From: Novipirellula aureliae
GTDB lineage: Bacteria; Planctomycetota; Planctomycetia; Pirellulales; Pirellulaceae
NCBI RefSeq assembly: GCF_007860185.1
Contig: NZ_SJPY01000003.1
Location: 1 to 64,000, forward strand
Direction of reading: 5' to 3'
Length of the DNA stretch: 64,000 nucleotides
Shown: one piece after another, positions 1 through 7,612 of the stretch
How the letters are laid out: every line of letters starts with the position of its first letter
Numbering within the stretch: position 1 is the first letter of the stretch
Position numbers and translations under genes: made by a program
The notes under the pieces: generated by a model
Databases searched by the model: none
What the model was told of the DNA's origin: nothing
What the model saw: only the letters and a program-made list of their open reading frames with translations

Positions 1-146
1 CATGACGCCACCCACTCGGTCGAATCCCAATGGAAGGCGTTGGTTTCCATCGGATCGACGATCGAATCATCCGCTTCATAGTCGAAGATGCGGCGTGGCG
101 AGAATGGATCGTGAACAACAACGTTAGGGGCTGCTGCGTTAGTCGA
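1..146 (-). other. Possible fragment of a minus-strand gene at the window edge
   Basis: The minus strand is open from 146 down to 1, with a stop at 149-147 just upstream. From about 125 leftward it reads like real coding sequence (contains PNVVVHDPFSPRR and DPMETNAFHWDSTEW, with third positions rich in G and C). The polymerase fragment on the plus strand becomes recognisable from about 130 rightward, so the two overlap or abut. I do not recognise the family. The open frame is short and cut by the window edge, so it could be chance. If real, it lost its N-terminus at a junction near 115-135. Confidence 0.25.
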
Positions 147-873
147 TCACGCCAAGTTCAAATACGGGGTAACGATTACGCAGAGCGAGGCCGAGACATT
201 TATCGACCTGCTAACGAAAAAAGTGTATCCCGAACTGAAACTGTATTTGTCCGAAGATACCGCAGCGATCCTAGCCGCAGCATTAAACGCCGATGCCGTG
301 CAACTGCGAGCAACGTGGCCCGAGCCGTATCACATTGGGATGCTTCGCAAGATCCTTTCCGGCAATCCAGCCAGAGCCGACGGCACCCCCTACCAGCAGC
401 GTACAACCGATCGGGCATGGATGCAGCTTCAGGGGCTGTGCCGCAATCAGCACCTGCTGTCGCACATCCAACAGCGGAACACAGCCGAGGATTCACCGCT
501 ACGGAAACTGTTGCACAGTGCGGTCAGTACCACAACTGGTCGGATGCGAGGCAAGGTGTCGTTTACCGCAGCCAAAAATGCACCGTTTCAAGGTTTGGCA
601 GCCGATGGTTGTAAGCAGGCATTGTGGAGCCTGACCAAAGCAGGCTACCGAGTGGTGGCGTTTATTCACGATGAATTTATTATCGAACTAAACCGGCTCG
701 ATGACATGGACCGAGCAGCCGAAGACATCAGCCGCATCTGCAGCGAATCAATGCAACCCTTTGTACCTGGCATCCCTGTGCCCTGCGAATACGCACTGAC
801 GGAACGTTGGTACAAGGGTGCCGAGGCGGTCTATGATGAGGCTGGCAGGCTGCAAGTATGGAAACCAAATTGA
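115..873 (+). pseudogene. Family A DNA polymerase, C-terminal fragment (5' truncated)
   Basis: The frame opens after a stop near 112. It encodes the end of the fingers/palm of a DNA polymerase I-type enzyme: LVDHAKFKYGVT then YPELKLYL, as follows the O helix in phage polymerases; TTGRMRGKVSFTAAKN; the NAPFQGLAADGCKQAL segment; and palm motif C with the catalytic VAFIHDEF. The O helix, motif A and everything N-terminal are missing, and the preceding 114 bases do not encode them in any frame. The fragment cannot be an active polymerase as it stands. Polymerases of this type are common in phages and phage-like plasmids, which fits its place beside an XRE regulator and an integrase (element A). 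The first ATG-like start in frame (GTG at 223) lies inside the conserved region and is not a true start. Confidence 0.75.
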
Positions 874-906
874 CTAAGAAACCCAACCCTTATACCATGG
901 TGCTAT

Positions 907-1119
907 ATGCCTAAGCGTCAAAAGAAACCGCCGACAATTCAACAGCAGCTAATTGAAGCCGTGCAGGCATCCCCATACAGCCAGAACCAGCTAGCCAAGC
1001 TGTCAGCCATTCCCCAGCCGACCATCAACGCTTTTGTACACGGCAAACGGGGGCTGAGTTTGGAAAGCATCAACCGGCTGTGCAGTGTGATGCAGCTGGA
1101 ACTGAAACCAAGCAAATAG
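907..1119 (+). CDS. Small XRE/Cro-family HTH regulator
   Basis: A 70-residue protein that is almost entirely one helix-turn-helix domain: QNQLAKLSAIPQPTINAFVHGKRGLSLESINRLCSVM has the layout of the XRE fold (recognition helix around PQPTINAFV). The N-terminus is basic (PKRQKKPP). It lies 33 bases after the polymerase fragment and 11 bases before integrase 1, so it probably belongs to element A and may control its integrase or copy number. That role is inferred from position. No operator was identified. Confidence 0.75.
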   Translation: MPKRQKKPPTIQQQLIEAVQASPYSQNQLAKLSAIPQPTINAFVHGKRGLSLESINRLCSVMQLELKPSK

Positions 1120-1130
1120 GAAACCCACCG

Positions 1131-2840
1131 ATGGCAAGCATTCGCAAACGACCGAACGGTAGCACCGAGCTACGGTACATCGACGCTAATAGTATTCGAC
1201 GCAGTATCTATCTAGGCAAGATTGCAAAACGAGATGCCGAAACCATTGGCGCCAAAGTAGACCACATCGTTACCAGGCAGATTGCCGGAAGTACCCCAGA
1301 TCCTAACGTAGCTCAGTGGCTCGCAGACCTGCCCCAAAGGCTGCACCAAAAACTGGTAAAAGCAGGTTTAACAACTGCACGTATCAAACCAGAGCCGGAA
1401 CCAGAGCCGGAGCTGCTGCCGACAATTAAAGAATGGACTGACAAGTACATTGCCGAACATCCTGGCAAGGACAGCACTATTCTGCTGCTGACCGTTACAG
1501 CTCGCAGCCTGTGCAAAAAGTTTGGACCTGACCGGAGAATAGACACATTCACCGCAGGGGATGCAGAGGACTTTCGCAAGTGGCTACAGACCAAAGGCAA
1601 CGAACGCAAGGATTACAAAACTGGGCTGGCACCTAACACGGTACGCCGCAGGCTGGGCAGAACCAAGCAGTTCTTTAACAAAGCGGTAAAACACAAACTG
1701 ATAGTCGATAACCCCTTTGCAGATGAAAAAGCAACCGTCACCGGCAACGATGAACGCATGATGATGGTACCTGCTGAGTGGATAGATGCCTGCATTCGCA
1801 AAGCACCCTGTGAGGATTGGCGAATCATCCTAGCCTTTGCTCGATACGCTGGAATGCGAAAACACGAATGCCTGATACAGCGATGGGATGACATCGACCT
1901 GCCTAATAACAGGATGATAGTACGCAGTCACAAGACACCACCCGTCAGAGTGTGTCCGATCTTTCCCGAGCTGCGGCAGCACCTGCTGCGAGCAAAGGAA
2001 ATGGCACCTGAGGGTGCTGAGTACGTGCAGACCCGTTACCGACACGATGCCAACATCGGCACCACACTGGAAAAGATAATCACACGAGCAGGATTAGTGC
2101 CCTGGCCGAAACTGCTGCAGAACCTGCGAGCTACCAGGGAAACTGAGCTGATGGCAAAGTACCCTGCCAAGGATGTGACCAGCTGGCTAGGAAATTCCCC
2201 CCAAGTGGCGAACAAGCACTACGCCATGACGATGCAGGCATCATTCGACCGAGCAATAGCAGAGGGTGCCAGGATTGCAGGTGTAACTGCAGCCGTCGGG
2301 GGTAACTTGGAAAAAGTACCCCTGAAAGTACCCCAGACCTTGCAGGACAAGGGCAGAAATCCCGAGACACGAAAAAAGCCGAAGAGAGAAAACCCTGTAA
2401 ATAACTGGGTATGTCTCGCATCGGCTTTGGGTGGCATAGCCACTAAGCTCCCCCGACAGGACTCTCACAATCGCCTGAAACACTGGGAAATACGCAAGCC
2501 TGTAGTTTGGCGGTCTTACAGGCGGTCTTATCAGGACACATCCAGGCCGATCACGAGACGACCGAACTGCTACGACTATGGGCGGCAATGGATGAACGAA
2601 CGCGGCGGCAATTGCTCGCGACAATCAAGCAGGGGGCAAGCAACAGTCGATAAAGAAGCATCTCGGTGCCCAGAATGCGTGTTCGGTACAAATGTGGCAA
2701 GCGAGGCAGCCAAACCCGATGATGCGTTAAATCGCGAATCTGGGCGTTTGTGGAAGTGTCCAACGTGGAACATTTTTTTTCTAAAAGAAATCGGGCGGGC
2801 CAACGAGTCATTCGCCAAGGGCCGTTTCACCCGCCCATGA
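1131..2840 (+). CDS. Tyrosine recombinase / integrase 1 (element A), 3' end extended by later insertion
   Basis: Phage-type integrase. An N-terminal arm-binding region starts MASIRKRPNGSTELRYID, followed by a SAM-like core-binding domain (about residues 110-210) and a catalytic domain with Arg243 (AGMRKHECL), LLQNLRATRETEL in the box II position and Tyr364 (VANKHYAM). The usual His of the GH motif is Asn here (WLGNS). ATG at 1131 is chosen because the protein then aligns with integrase 2 from its first residues. The gene runs through the attachment core at 2446-2464. If the tRNA followed directly, as before element B arrived, the frame would end after DSNL at 447 residues; now it continues about 125 codons into element B sequence and stops at 2840. 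The added tail looks non-native. Two tandem 12-base repeats (AAAGTACCCCTG / AAAGTACCCCAG) lie near 2314-2337 inside the gene. Confidence 0.85.
   Translation: MASIRKRPNGSTELRYIDANSIRRSIYLGKIAKRDAETIGAKVDHIVTRQIAGSTPDPNVAQWLADLPQRLHQKLVKAGLTTARIKPEPEPEPELLPTIKEWTDKYIAEHPGKDSTILLLTVTARSLCKKFGPDRRIDTFTAGDAEDFRKWLQTKGNERKDYKTGLAPNTVRRRLGRTKQFFNKAVKHKLIVDNPFADEKATVTGNDERMMMVPAEWIDACIRKAPCEDWRIILAFARYAGMRKHECLIQRWDDIDLPNNRMIVRSHKTPPVRVCPIFPELRQHLLRAKEMAPEGAEYVQTRYRHDANIGTTLEKIITRAGLVPWPKLLQNLRATRETELMAKYPAKDVTSWLGNSPQVANKHYAMTMQASFDRAIAEGARIAGVTAAVGGNLEKVPLKVPQTLQDKGRNPETRKKPKRENPVNNWVCLASALGGIATKLPRQDSHNRLKHWEIRKPVVWRSYRRSYQDTSRPITRRPNCYDYGRQWMNERGGNCSRQSSRGQATVDKEASRCPECVFGTNVASEAAKPDDALNRESGRLWKCPTWNIFFLKEIGRANESFAKGRFTRP
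2446..2464. repeat. attL core of element B
   Basis: Identical over 19 bp to the 3' end of the tRNA-Asn gene at 10842-10860. It retains 17 bases of tRNA sequence plus two flanking bases. It also interrupts integrase 1 of element A, so it doubles as the former junction between element A and the tRNA. Confidence 0.85.
2447..2653 (+). other. Detached 3' end of the integrase 2 gene
   Basis: In the same phase relative to the att core as integrase 2, this frame reads APPTGL (shared core), then 62 codons to a TAA at 2651-2653. The new part contains LQAVLSGHIQADHETTELL and LWAAMDERTRRQLLATIKQ, an amphipathic helical segment like those that end other planctomycete integrases as I recall them. It has no start of its own (TAA immediately upstream at 2444-2446). 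In a circular element B it would be the natural C-terminus of integrase 2, giving a 502-residue protein. In the integrated state it is probably untranslated. Confidence 0.75.
2509..2532 (+). promoter_or_regulatory. Tandem 12-bp repeats, candidate left arm-type integrase sites
   Basis: Two adjacent copies of GGCGGTCTTnnn (2509-2520, 2521-2532), 45 bp right of the attL core. The same 12-bp unit occurs three times on the other side of the joined att site (10708-10743). Direct repeats on both arms of attP are what the N-terminal domain of a lambda-type integrase binds. The sites lie in different reading phases on the two sides, so the match is at DNA level, not protein level. Confidence 0.5.
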
Positions 2841-3830
2841 TGGCCCGCGCTCAGCAGCATGAAGCGGATGGTGGCGGTAGGATTCTGTAAAAGGGAAAAC
2901 GCTATCGCCACCATCCAAGACCGCTCGATACTGCACTCGCGATAGCGTACCGGCTTTGCTTGCGTCGTCATCGCGCGAAGGTCTACCGAAACCGAACCGA
3001 GTGTAGAAGCGAATGACGACGCACGCGAGCATGGAGGCGAGCCAATGACCGGGAAACCGGCATGGATGTCGCCGCCGCCGTGGTGGCATGGACGCCAGCA
3101 CGGTGGCGGTCGAGCGAAGCGAGAGTTTCCCGCCGTCGTCGTCCCCGCCGTAGCGAGCGAGGATGAGCGAGCGTCGGCAGCCGTAGGTTCTTGCGAGCGG
3201 GCCGTAGCCGTGCGAGCGAAGCGAACCGGCGGAGGGTCGCGAAGCGGGACCGAAGGCGGGACGACGACGTAGGCAGGGATGCCGTAAGAGCGGATGAGCG
3301 ATGGATCGCGAATTCCGCTCCTTAAGACCGTAGCGGAGTCGACGTGCGACGTAGGAGCCGTCGTCGTAGCGGTGTATCACGTTTGATGTCTACCCGCGAA
3401 TGACGGCCAATCGACGGAAACCAAGACGCCTATCGCTATTCGGTGGATCTCGTAACGCTAACGACGTCATCCGAAGCGTCGCCCTCCTCGTCGATTAGAG
3501 GGCCGTCATTTGTCGGGCGATCGATGTCTGAAACTCGCTTGCGATCCGAGGCGACCACGAGGGATTTGCGTAGTGGATGGTGATTATCGCGCAGTCTTTA
3601 CGTAGCGATAATGTCCATCCACGGAGCAAGTGCGGTATGCCTACGTAGCGGAGTCGATACCGTCGTAGCCGCCTGTGAGCGAAGCGAGCGAGGGGCGGAG
3701 ACGGTGTCGGCGTAGCGGTGGGGAAGCACTCGAGTAGTCTCGGCAGCCAACGGAACCACACAACTGACCAGCAGGAATGCACTCGACGGAACATACAACT
3801 GACCAGAGGGTGTCGTTAAGGGGTGGCCCG
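2780..3830. other. Gene-free region packed with long hairpins (candidate structured RNA or DNA)
   Basis: No credible gene was found between 2654 and 3969. Instead there are nested inverted repeats: 2866-2880 with 2902-2916 (15 bp with one G-U); 2900-2908 with 2939-2947 (9 bp, competing with the first); 2961-2971 with 3013-3023 (11 bp perfect); CCGG-GAAA-CCGG at 3049-3060 (GNRA-like tetraloop); 3134-3149 with 3255-3269 (15 bp, one bulge); 3400-3416 with 3489-3509 (17 bp, 4-nt bulge); 3573-3590 with 3605-3622 (16 of 18). The string CGTAGCGGAGTCGA occurs twice (about 3329 and 3644). Runs such as GAGCGAAGCGAGCG give low complexity. It could be a large non-coding RNA, a packaging or transfer site, or decayed DNA. 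I recognise no known RNA family. Confidence 0.45.
3751..3806 (+). repeat. Pair of direct repeats, about 20 bp
   Basis: CGGAACCACACAACTGACCAG (less its first base, 3752-3771) is echoed by CGGAACATACAACTGACCAG (3787-3806). The 12 bases ACAACTGACCAG are identical, with 35-bp spacing. They lie at the right end of the hairpin-rich region. Function unknown; possible protein-binding sites. Confidence 0.5.
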
Positions 3831-3969
3831 ACCCCAAGACCGCTGCATGTCCCTATGTATGTCCGGGAGAAAGTATTTCGGTCCGATGGGGGCCAGATGG
3901 CAGGAGCTTACCTCCATGCGACGAAGCACCGCATGTGTGAACGGAAGGTATCAAAAATGTTGACCTGAG
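3831..3969. other. Short spacer between the hairpin region and the nuclease gene
   Basis: Downstream of the minus-strand nuclease gene. Some weak complementarity (ggtggccc with gggggcca), but no poly-T-tailed hairpin and no gene seen. Confidence 0.4.
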
Positions 3970-4911
3970 TTAATGCGATCGATCGCCGTCATCATTTGCC
4001 AATAGTCTTTCGCGAATGTCCGCCAACGTTGAGCCGTTATCGAGTCTCCACGCCGTCCACCCATTGACGGTTGAGCGAGGACTGCCAGCGTCTTGAATAC
4101 AAAATAACGCTGCATAGCTTGGTGCAGAGAACGTTCTGCCTAACACCTCTAATGACCCATCCTCAAGCACGATAGCTTCGTAACTCTTTTGATCTCCGTT
4201 TCGAGGCTTGTATTTCATTACGAGTCGTTGTCCAACCGAGATTAGATTCGATTCAATCAAGTCTGAAACCGAAACGTCGTATCTCGCAACCCTCGCCGTT
4301 CTTTCTGGTTCATCAGGAGACGCGTAAAAAACGGGGCGAAATTCCTCAGGGATTTCGTAAACGACGTTATTTGGATTATTGAATTCGACGTATTTTTGGA
4401 CGATCCATAACCGAACATCGACCTTGAGAGTGGCTGCCCACTCGCGAAGATCGTTCTTAACTGCATCGATGGGCATGCCGATGATCGGATCGCTCGCCAC
4501 TATCTCTGCAAGGGCTTGGCGATAGTCGATCGGTTCAATACCTTGTTCTGCAAATTTGTCCTGTAACGTTTCGTCGTCCCGAACGCGGTCGATAACAGTT
4601 TCTATGATTTTCTGTTTTGTGACGGGGTTGTTGGCAGCAATGATTTGCTTTGCGACTTGCGGGGCAATGTGACTCCAGACGCTGTGTTGACTGACCTCCG
4701 CCTCAACGATGTACCACTGCTTGCCATCAAGATCAACTACGTATCCGTCGGGGATTGTCCCAGTTCCGTCACTGGTGCGAATGAGAGATTTCGGCAGGTA
4801 AATCGATGATGGCCCAAAGATGTACTCAGCATTGGCAACGACCACGCTCTCGAGTTCGTCTTCGGTTTCAAATTTCGTCAGTACAAATTTGCGATTGTCG
4901 ATAATCAGCAT
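3970..4911 (-). CDS. Predicted PD-(D/E)XK nuclease with C-terminal RAMA-like domain
   Basis: A 313-residue stand-alone protein. The N-terminal half has the restriction-endonuclease fold signature: acidic helix ETEDELESVVVANAEYIFG, then Pro54-Asp55 (IPDGYVVD) and Glu70-Ala-Glu72 (WYIVEAE), a PD...ExE site. The C-terminal 100 residues (about 205-305) resemble the RAMA domain found in restriction enzymes and methylases: VSDLIESNLISVGQRL, YEAIVLEDGSLEVLGR, SAPSYAALF, NGWTAWRL. RAMA is proposed to read modified bases, so a modification-dependent nuclease is a reasonable inference. No methyltransferase lies nearby. The gene is transcribed against the rest of element B, as cargo often is. The start at 4911 gives a natural hydrophobic strand (MLIIDNRKFV). 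It could protect the host or element from phage; target and activity are unknown. Confidence 0.65.
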   Translation of the reverse strand: MLIIDNRKFVLTKFETEDELESVVVANAEYIFGPSSIYLPKSLIRTSDGTGTIPDGYVVDLDGKQWYIVEAEVSQHSVWSHIAPQVAKQIIAANNPVTKQKIIETVIDRVRDDETLQDKFAEQGIEPIDYRQALAEIVASDPIIGMPIDAVKNDLREWAATLKVDVRLWIVQKYVEFNNPNNVVYEIPEEFRPVFYASPDEPERTARVARYDVSVSDLIESNLISVGQRLVMKYKPRNGDQKSYEAIVLEDGSLEVLGRTFSAPSYAALFCIQDAGSPRSTVNGWTAWRLDNGSTLADIRERLLANDDGDRSH

Positions 4912-5188
4912 GATTTCTTACAGATAATAGAATGCATCACGGGGTGGCAACAACGACGTGCAGTTTAGATTTTGCCCGGTTGGCAACTTGGGTGCAGTCG
5001 TACGCCCGACATAAGCATGAACTTGTGGGGTGTCGCTTTCTTTGGGAAGCCAGTTTTCTACACGAAAACAAAACTTGAACGAAGGGCAGTATACCAAGTT
5101 CTGTCATTCGGGATTACGTACTAGGCAAAGGCAACTGCGGAAAGCACAAACAGTGGAGGTGGAAGCCTGCAAGGGGGCTTAAGCGAAG
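4912..5188. other. Divergent intergenic region
   Basis: Lies between the start of the minus-strand nuclease and the start of the plus-strand zinc-ribbon gene, so promoters for both should be here. No -35/-10 pair good enough to call was found. Confidence 0.4.
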
Positions 5189-6160
5189 GTGCTCAATGTA
5201 AGGGAAGTAGAACGGTTTTTCCTCGCGTCGTCGGGGCTCGCTCGAAAAAACCGCGGCAGCCAATTTATACGGGTTCGTGACGCTTCAGCTATCGTGCCAT
5301 TAGACGAAGGGGTGTCAACGGTTGACAGTTTTTCCCTGCCGTTGGCCATCTGGCCTACATTAGCCAGCGAGAAATTAGTAGAATTTCGTAAGGCTTATGC
5401 AATCGTGAATCGCTCGGTCGCCCTATTTGTGGAGGATGCAGTGGATCAACGTACTTTTGAATTACTCAGTTCGGTACTGTCGGGACGTGAAAGGTGGATC
5501 GCGCTGATACACTGTAAGGTATCAAGGTCGGGGTACAAGTGGACTCTGTGTGCCGGATGCAAATGCCTCGTTGCGTATCCGCTTCGCGGAATTGATACCG
5601 GATCGGACTTCAACCGCCAGTACTTTCTTTGCAAAGGATGTGAAGCATGGATTCATGGCGACGATCCTCCAGACTGGTGGAGGGAAGCAAAGCGATTGGG
5701 GCACGTTGGTGGTTTTTCGATGCGGAAGTTCAAAAGTGCGGTGGTTGAGACTTACGCGCGGCCACACGTGCCTTCCTACGATGAGAGCTATGTAGCGAGC
5801 ATGGGACGAGAGACAGTTGACCGAAATAACCGCGAGAGCAAGGCGAGCGTATCCATTAGCAGAGCGATTGAAATGGTGGCACAAAAAATTGGTCCCAAAT
5901 ACAGCGATGATGTTGTTGAGTGTCGCATTTGCAAAGTTGACTTGACCAGCGAACAAAAACTGGCGTCTTACAAGCGATCGCAAAAACTGAAGCACCATGA
6001 TGCTGAAAGCTATGAAGTCTTCTTGGAGAGCGGTTTGTACGCTCCGCCTGGATACAACGGCAGGGTTGATTGGCTTTGCGACAGATGCTTTCGCATAGAT
6101 TCTGATAAAAAGGCTGCGAGGACAATTGGGCAGAAGATCGCCGATTGGCTTGGAATTTGA
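5189..6160 (+). CDS. Protein of unknown function with two four-cysteine zinc-ribbon-like motifs
   Basis: A 323-residue protein I do not recognise. Two likely zinc sites: Cys121-x2-Cys124 with Cys148-x2-Cys151 (CAGC ... CKGC) in the middle, and Cys245-x2-Cys248 with Cys297-x2-Cys300 (CRIC ... CDRC) near the end. The C-terminus is basic. No membrane segment or signal peptide. The GTG at 5189 is the longest open start; no strong ribosome-binding site decides it. It lies divergently from the nuclease gene and may be its partner or an independent cargo gene; both are inference. Nucleic-acid binding would fit the paired ribbons. Confidence 0.6.
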   Translation: MLNVREVERFFLASSGLARKNRGSQFIRVRDASAIVPLDEGVSTVDSFSLPLAIWPTLASEKLVEFRKAYAIVNRSVALFVEDAVDQRTFELLSSVLSGRERWIALIHCKVSRSGYKWTLCAGCKCLVAYPLRGIDTGSDFNRQYFLCKGCEAWIHGDDPPDWWREAKRLGHVGGFSMRKFKSAVVETYARPHVPSYDESYVASMGRETVDRNNRESKASVSISRAIEMVAQKIGPKYSDDVVECRICKVDLTSEQKLASYKRSQKLKHHDAESYEVFLESGLYAPPGYNGRVDWLCDRCFRIDSDKKAARTIGQKIADWLGI

Positions 6161-6286
6161 CGTTGATGATGATAGCTATCGTGGTAACGTTTGTGACGTG
6201 GGCTTGATCACCCGCGTTTCGCCATCGTGGTGCGACCCATCCCCGTGGGTTGCACGCGATGGCTTTCTTGAAACGGGGAAATCTCA
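6161..6286. other. Short gap
   Basis: 126 bases between the zinc-ribbon gene and the next; nothing recognised. Confidence 0.3.
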
Positions 6287-7033
6287 ATGAACCGCGAAAC
6301 GGTAACTTATTGGTGTAATGCTCTGGAAGAATCCACATGGGGCGAAAAGCCACTGCGAAGCGATGACGAACGAATTGTCAGGCTTTACGAATCTTTGGAG
6401 GCGTGGCTATCTCCCGAGAAAATTGCTGAGTGGTATCAGCGTCGTCTGACCGGAAAGGGCGACCGAAGCACGGAGGCGGAAGGAATTGCTTTTTTGGTCG
6501 ATGCGTATCAGGACCGTGAATACGACCCGAAACTACGGCAAATTCTGAGAGCACGCAGGAGAGGCGAAACTGTCTCTGCAGATGCAAAAGAGTACGAACT
6601 AGAACGGCAAATGGGATTTCCGGTTTGGCGAAAATGCGAAGTGCGCAAAAAGATCGTCGATGCGGTGAAGCTGCTGCTAACTGCGGATGCGGATGCGAAG
6701 CAAACACGAATGACCGCTGAGGAAATCGCGATTCAAGCAAACGGAATTTTGGCAACCGAAACGAAAGCCAAGCGAAGCGTACCGAGCAAGAACGAACTAG
6801 CCCGCCGTGTAGGATGTTCGCCAAACGCACCTGCCCTAATCAAGGCGTGGAAGGACTACCGGAAAGCAGGCGGCGGTTCGTTTGCGAAACCCAAATCGCA
6901 AGCGATCGATGAGGGGATCGGCTGCGAAGACAAAGAATTAGAAAGGCTGATACGCGAGCAAGAAGCGGAAGCGAAAGCAGACCTGCGAATGCACAGAGGA
7001 AAGCAGAGAGCGCGCACGCCAGTGGACGATTGA
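6287..7033 (+). CDS. Unknown protein, highly charged, with HTH-like segment
   Basis: 248 residues, rich in Glu, Lys and Arg, with no membrane segment. Residues about 150-195 (MTAEEIAIQANGILATE, then PSKNELARRVGCSPNAPALIKAW) look like a helix-turn-helix. The C-terminus is a long charged helix (KELERLIREQEAEAKAD). ATG at 6287 follows GAAACGGGGAAAT, a plausible but weak ribosome-binding site. Not recognised as a known family. Its place before the two excisionase-like genes suggests an element-maintenance or regulatory role. Confidence 0.55.
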   Translation: MNRETVTYWCNALEESTWGEKPLRSDDERIVRLYESLEAWLSPEKIAEWYQRRLTGKGDRSTEAEGIAFLVDAYQDREYDPKLRQILRARRRGETVSADAKEYELERQMGFPVWRKCEVRKKIVDAVKLLLTADADAKQTRMTAEEIAIQANGILATETKAKRSVPSKNELARRVGCSPNAPALIKAWKDYRKAGGGSFAKPKSQAIDEGIGCEDKELERLIREQEAEAKADLRMHRGKQRARTPVDD

Positions 7034-7134
7034 CGGAATTTTGGTGCGGCGATTTACGATGTTTCGCGTTTTTTGCGCGCACGCTCTGACGACTACTGAG
7101 ACCCCACATCAGTACTCGTATCGGAGCAATCGCA

Positions 7135-7356
7135 GTGTTAGACCCGCCTACCCTACTCACATCGGGCCGCATGGCCCATCTACTGGGCGTCACGCCCGAT
7201 AGGGTGCGTCACGTACTAGCGTCACGTCACGACATCCATCCATCGGCATACGCTGGGCACGTCCGTCTATACGACCGTCAGGCATTGGCCCGTGTACGTC
7301 ACGAGCTAGCCGCCATAGCCGCCCGACGTGGGCGTCAGGAGGTGGATCGTGGCTAA
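7135..7356 (+). CDS. Small excisionase-like HTH protein
   Basis: 73 residues starting at GTG, preceded by GGAG. LLTSGRMAHLLGVTPDRVRHVL is a MerR/excisionase-type helix-turn-helix, followed by a wing-like strand (VRLYDRQALARVRHEL). Such proteins pair with integrases in planctomycete elements, as recombination directionality factors or regulators. It overlaps the next gene by 8 bases, so the two are probably translated together. Confidence 0.6.
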   Translation: MLDPPTLLTSGRMAHLLGVTPDRVRHVLASRHDIHPSAYAGHVRLYDRQALARVRHELAAIAARRGRQEVDRG

Positions 7357-7612
7357 TGTAGACATCACTGCGACCGTTTCCGATGACGACCGAGCATTGA
7401 TTGTAGCCGACGTGGTAGCGGCTATCCGCCCGATGATCGAGAGCCGTCATACGCTCCTGGTCGATGGCGATCGGCTTGCAGAGCTGCTGGGCGTGTCACG
7501 TCCTACTATCGATCGGCTACGGGCCGATAGCGTCATTCCTTCCGTGCTCATCGGTCGGCGACGGCTGTACAATCCTGATGCCGTGCTTGCAGCGTTGGAG
7601 GAGCGAAAATGA
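7349..7612 (+). CDS. Excisionase / AlpA-like HTH protein
   Basis: GTG at 7349 is chosen because AGGAGG at 7337-7342 stands at ideal distance; the longer open frame from 7328 has no such site. The 87-residue protein has an N-terminal acidic helix and a C-terminal HTH of excisionase type (LAELLGVSRPTIDRLRADSVIPSVLIGRRRLY), the last part being the typical wing with Arg-Arg. Likely a DNA-bending directionality factor for integrase 2 or a transcription regulator. Its stop overlaps the next start (ATGA). Confidence 0.7.
   Translation: MANVDITATVSDDDRALIVADVVAAIRPMIESRHTLLVDGDRLAELLGVSRPTIDRLRADSVIPSVLIGRRRLYNPDAVLAALEERK

Noticed and set aside
200-634. Other frames overlapping the polymerase fragment
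   Set aside because: Only the frame with the HDE palm motif shows homology.
2808-3380. 190-residue minus-strand frame in the hairpin region
   Set aside because: Arg/Ser-rich low-complexity translation with no motif; the DNA is better explained by inverted repeats.
3800-3969. Group II intron 3' end or retron RNA
   Set aside because: Some resemblance near CGCATGTGTGAACGG, but no domain V hairpin and no reverse transcriptase nearby.
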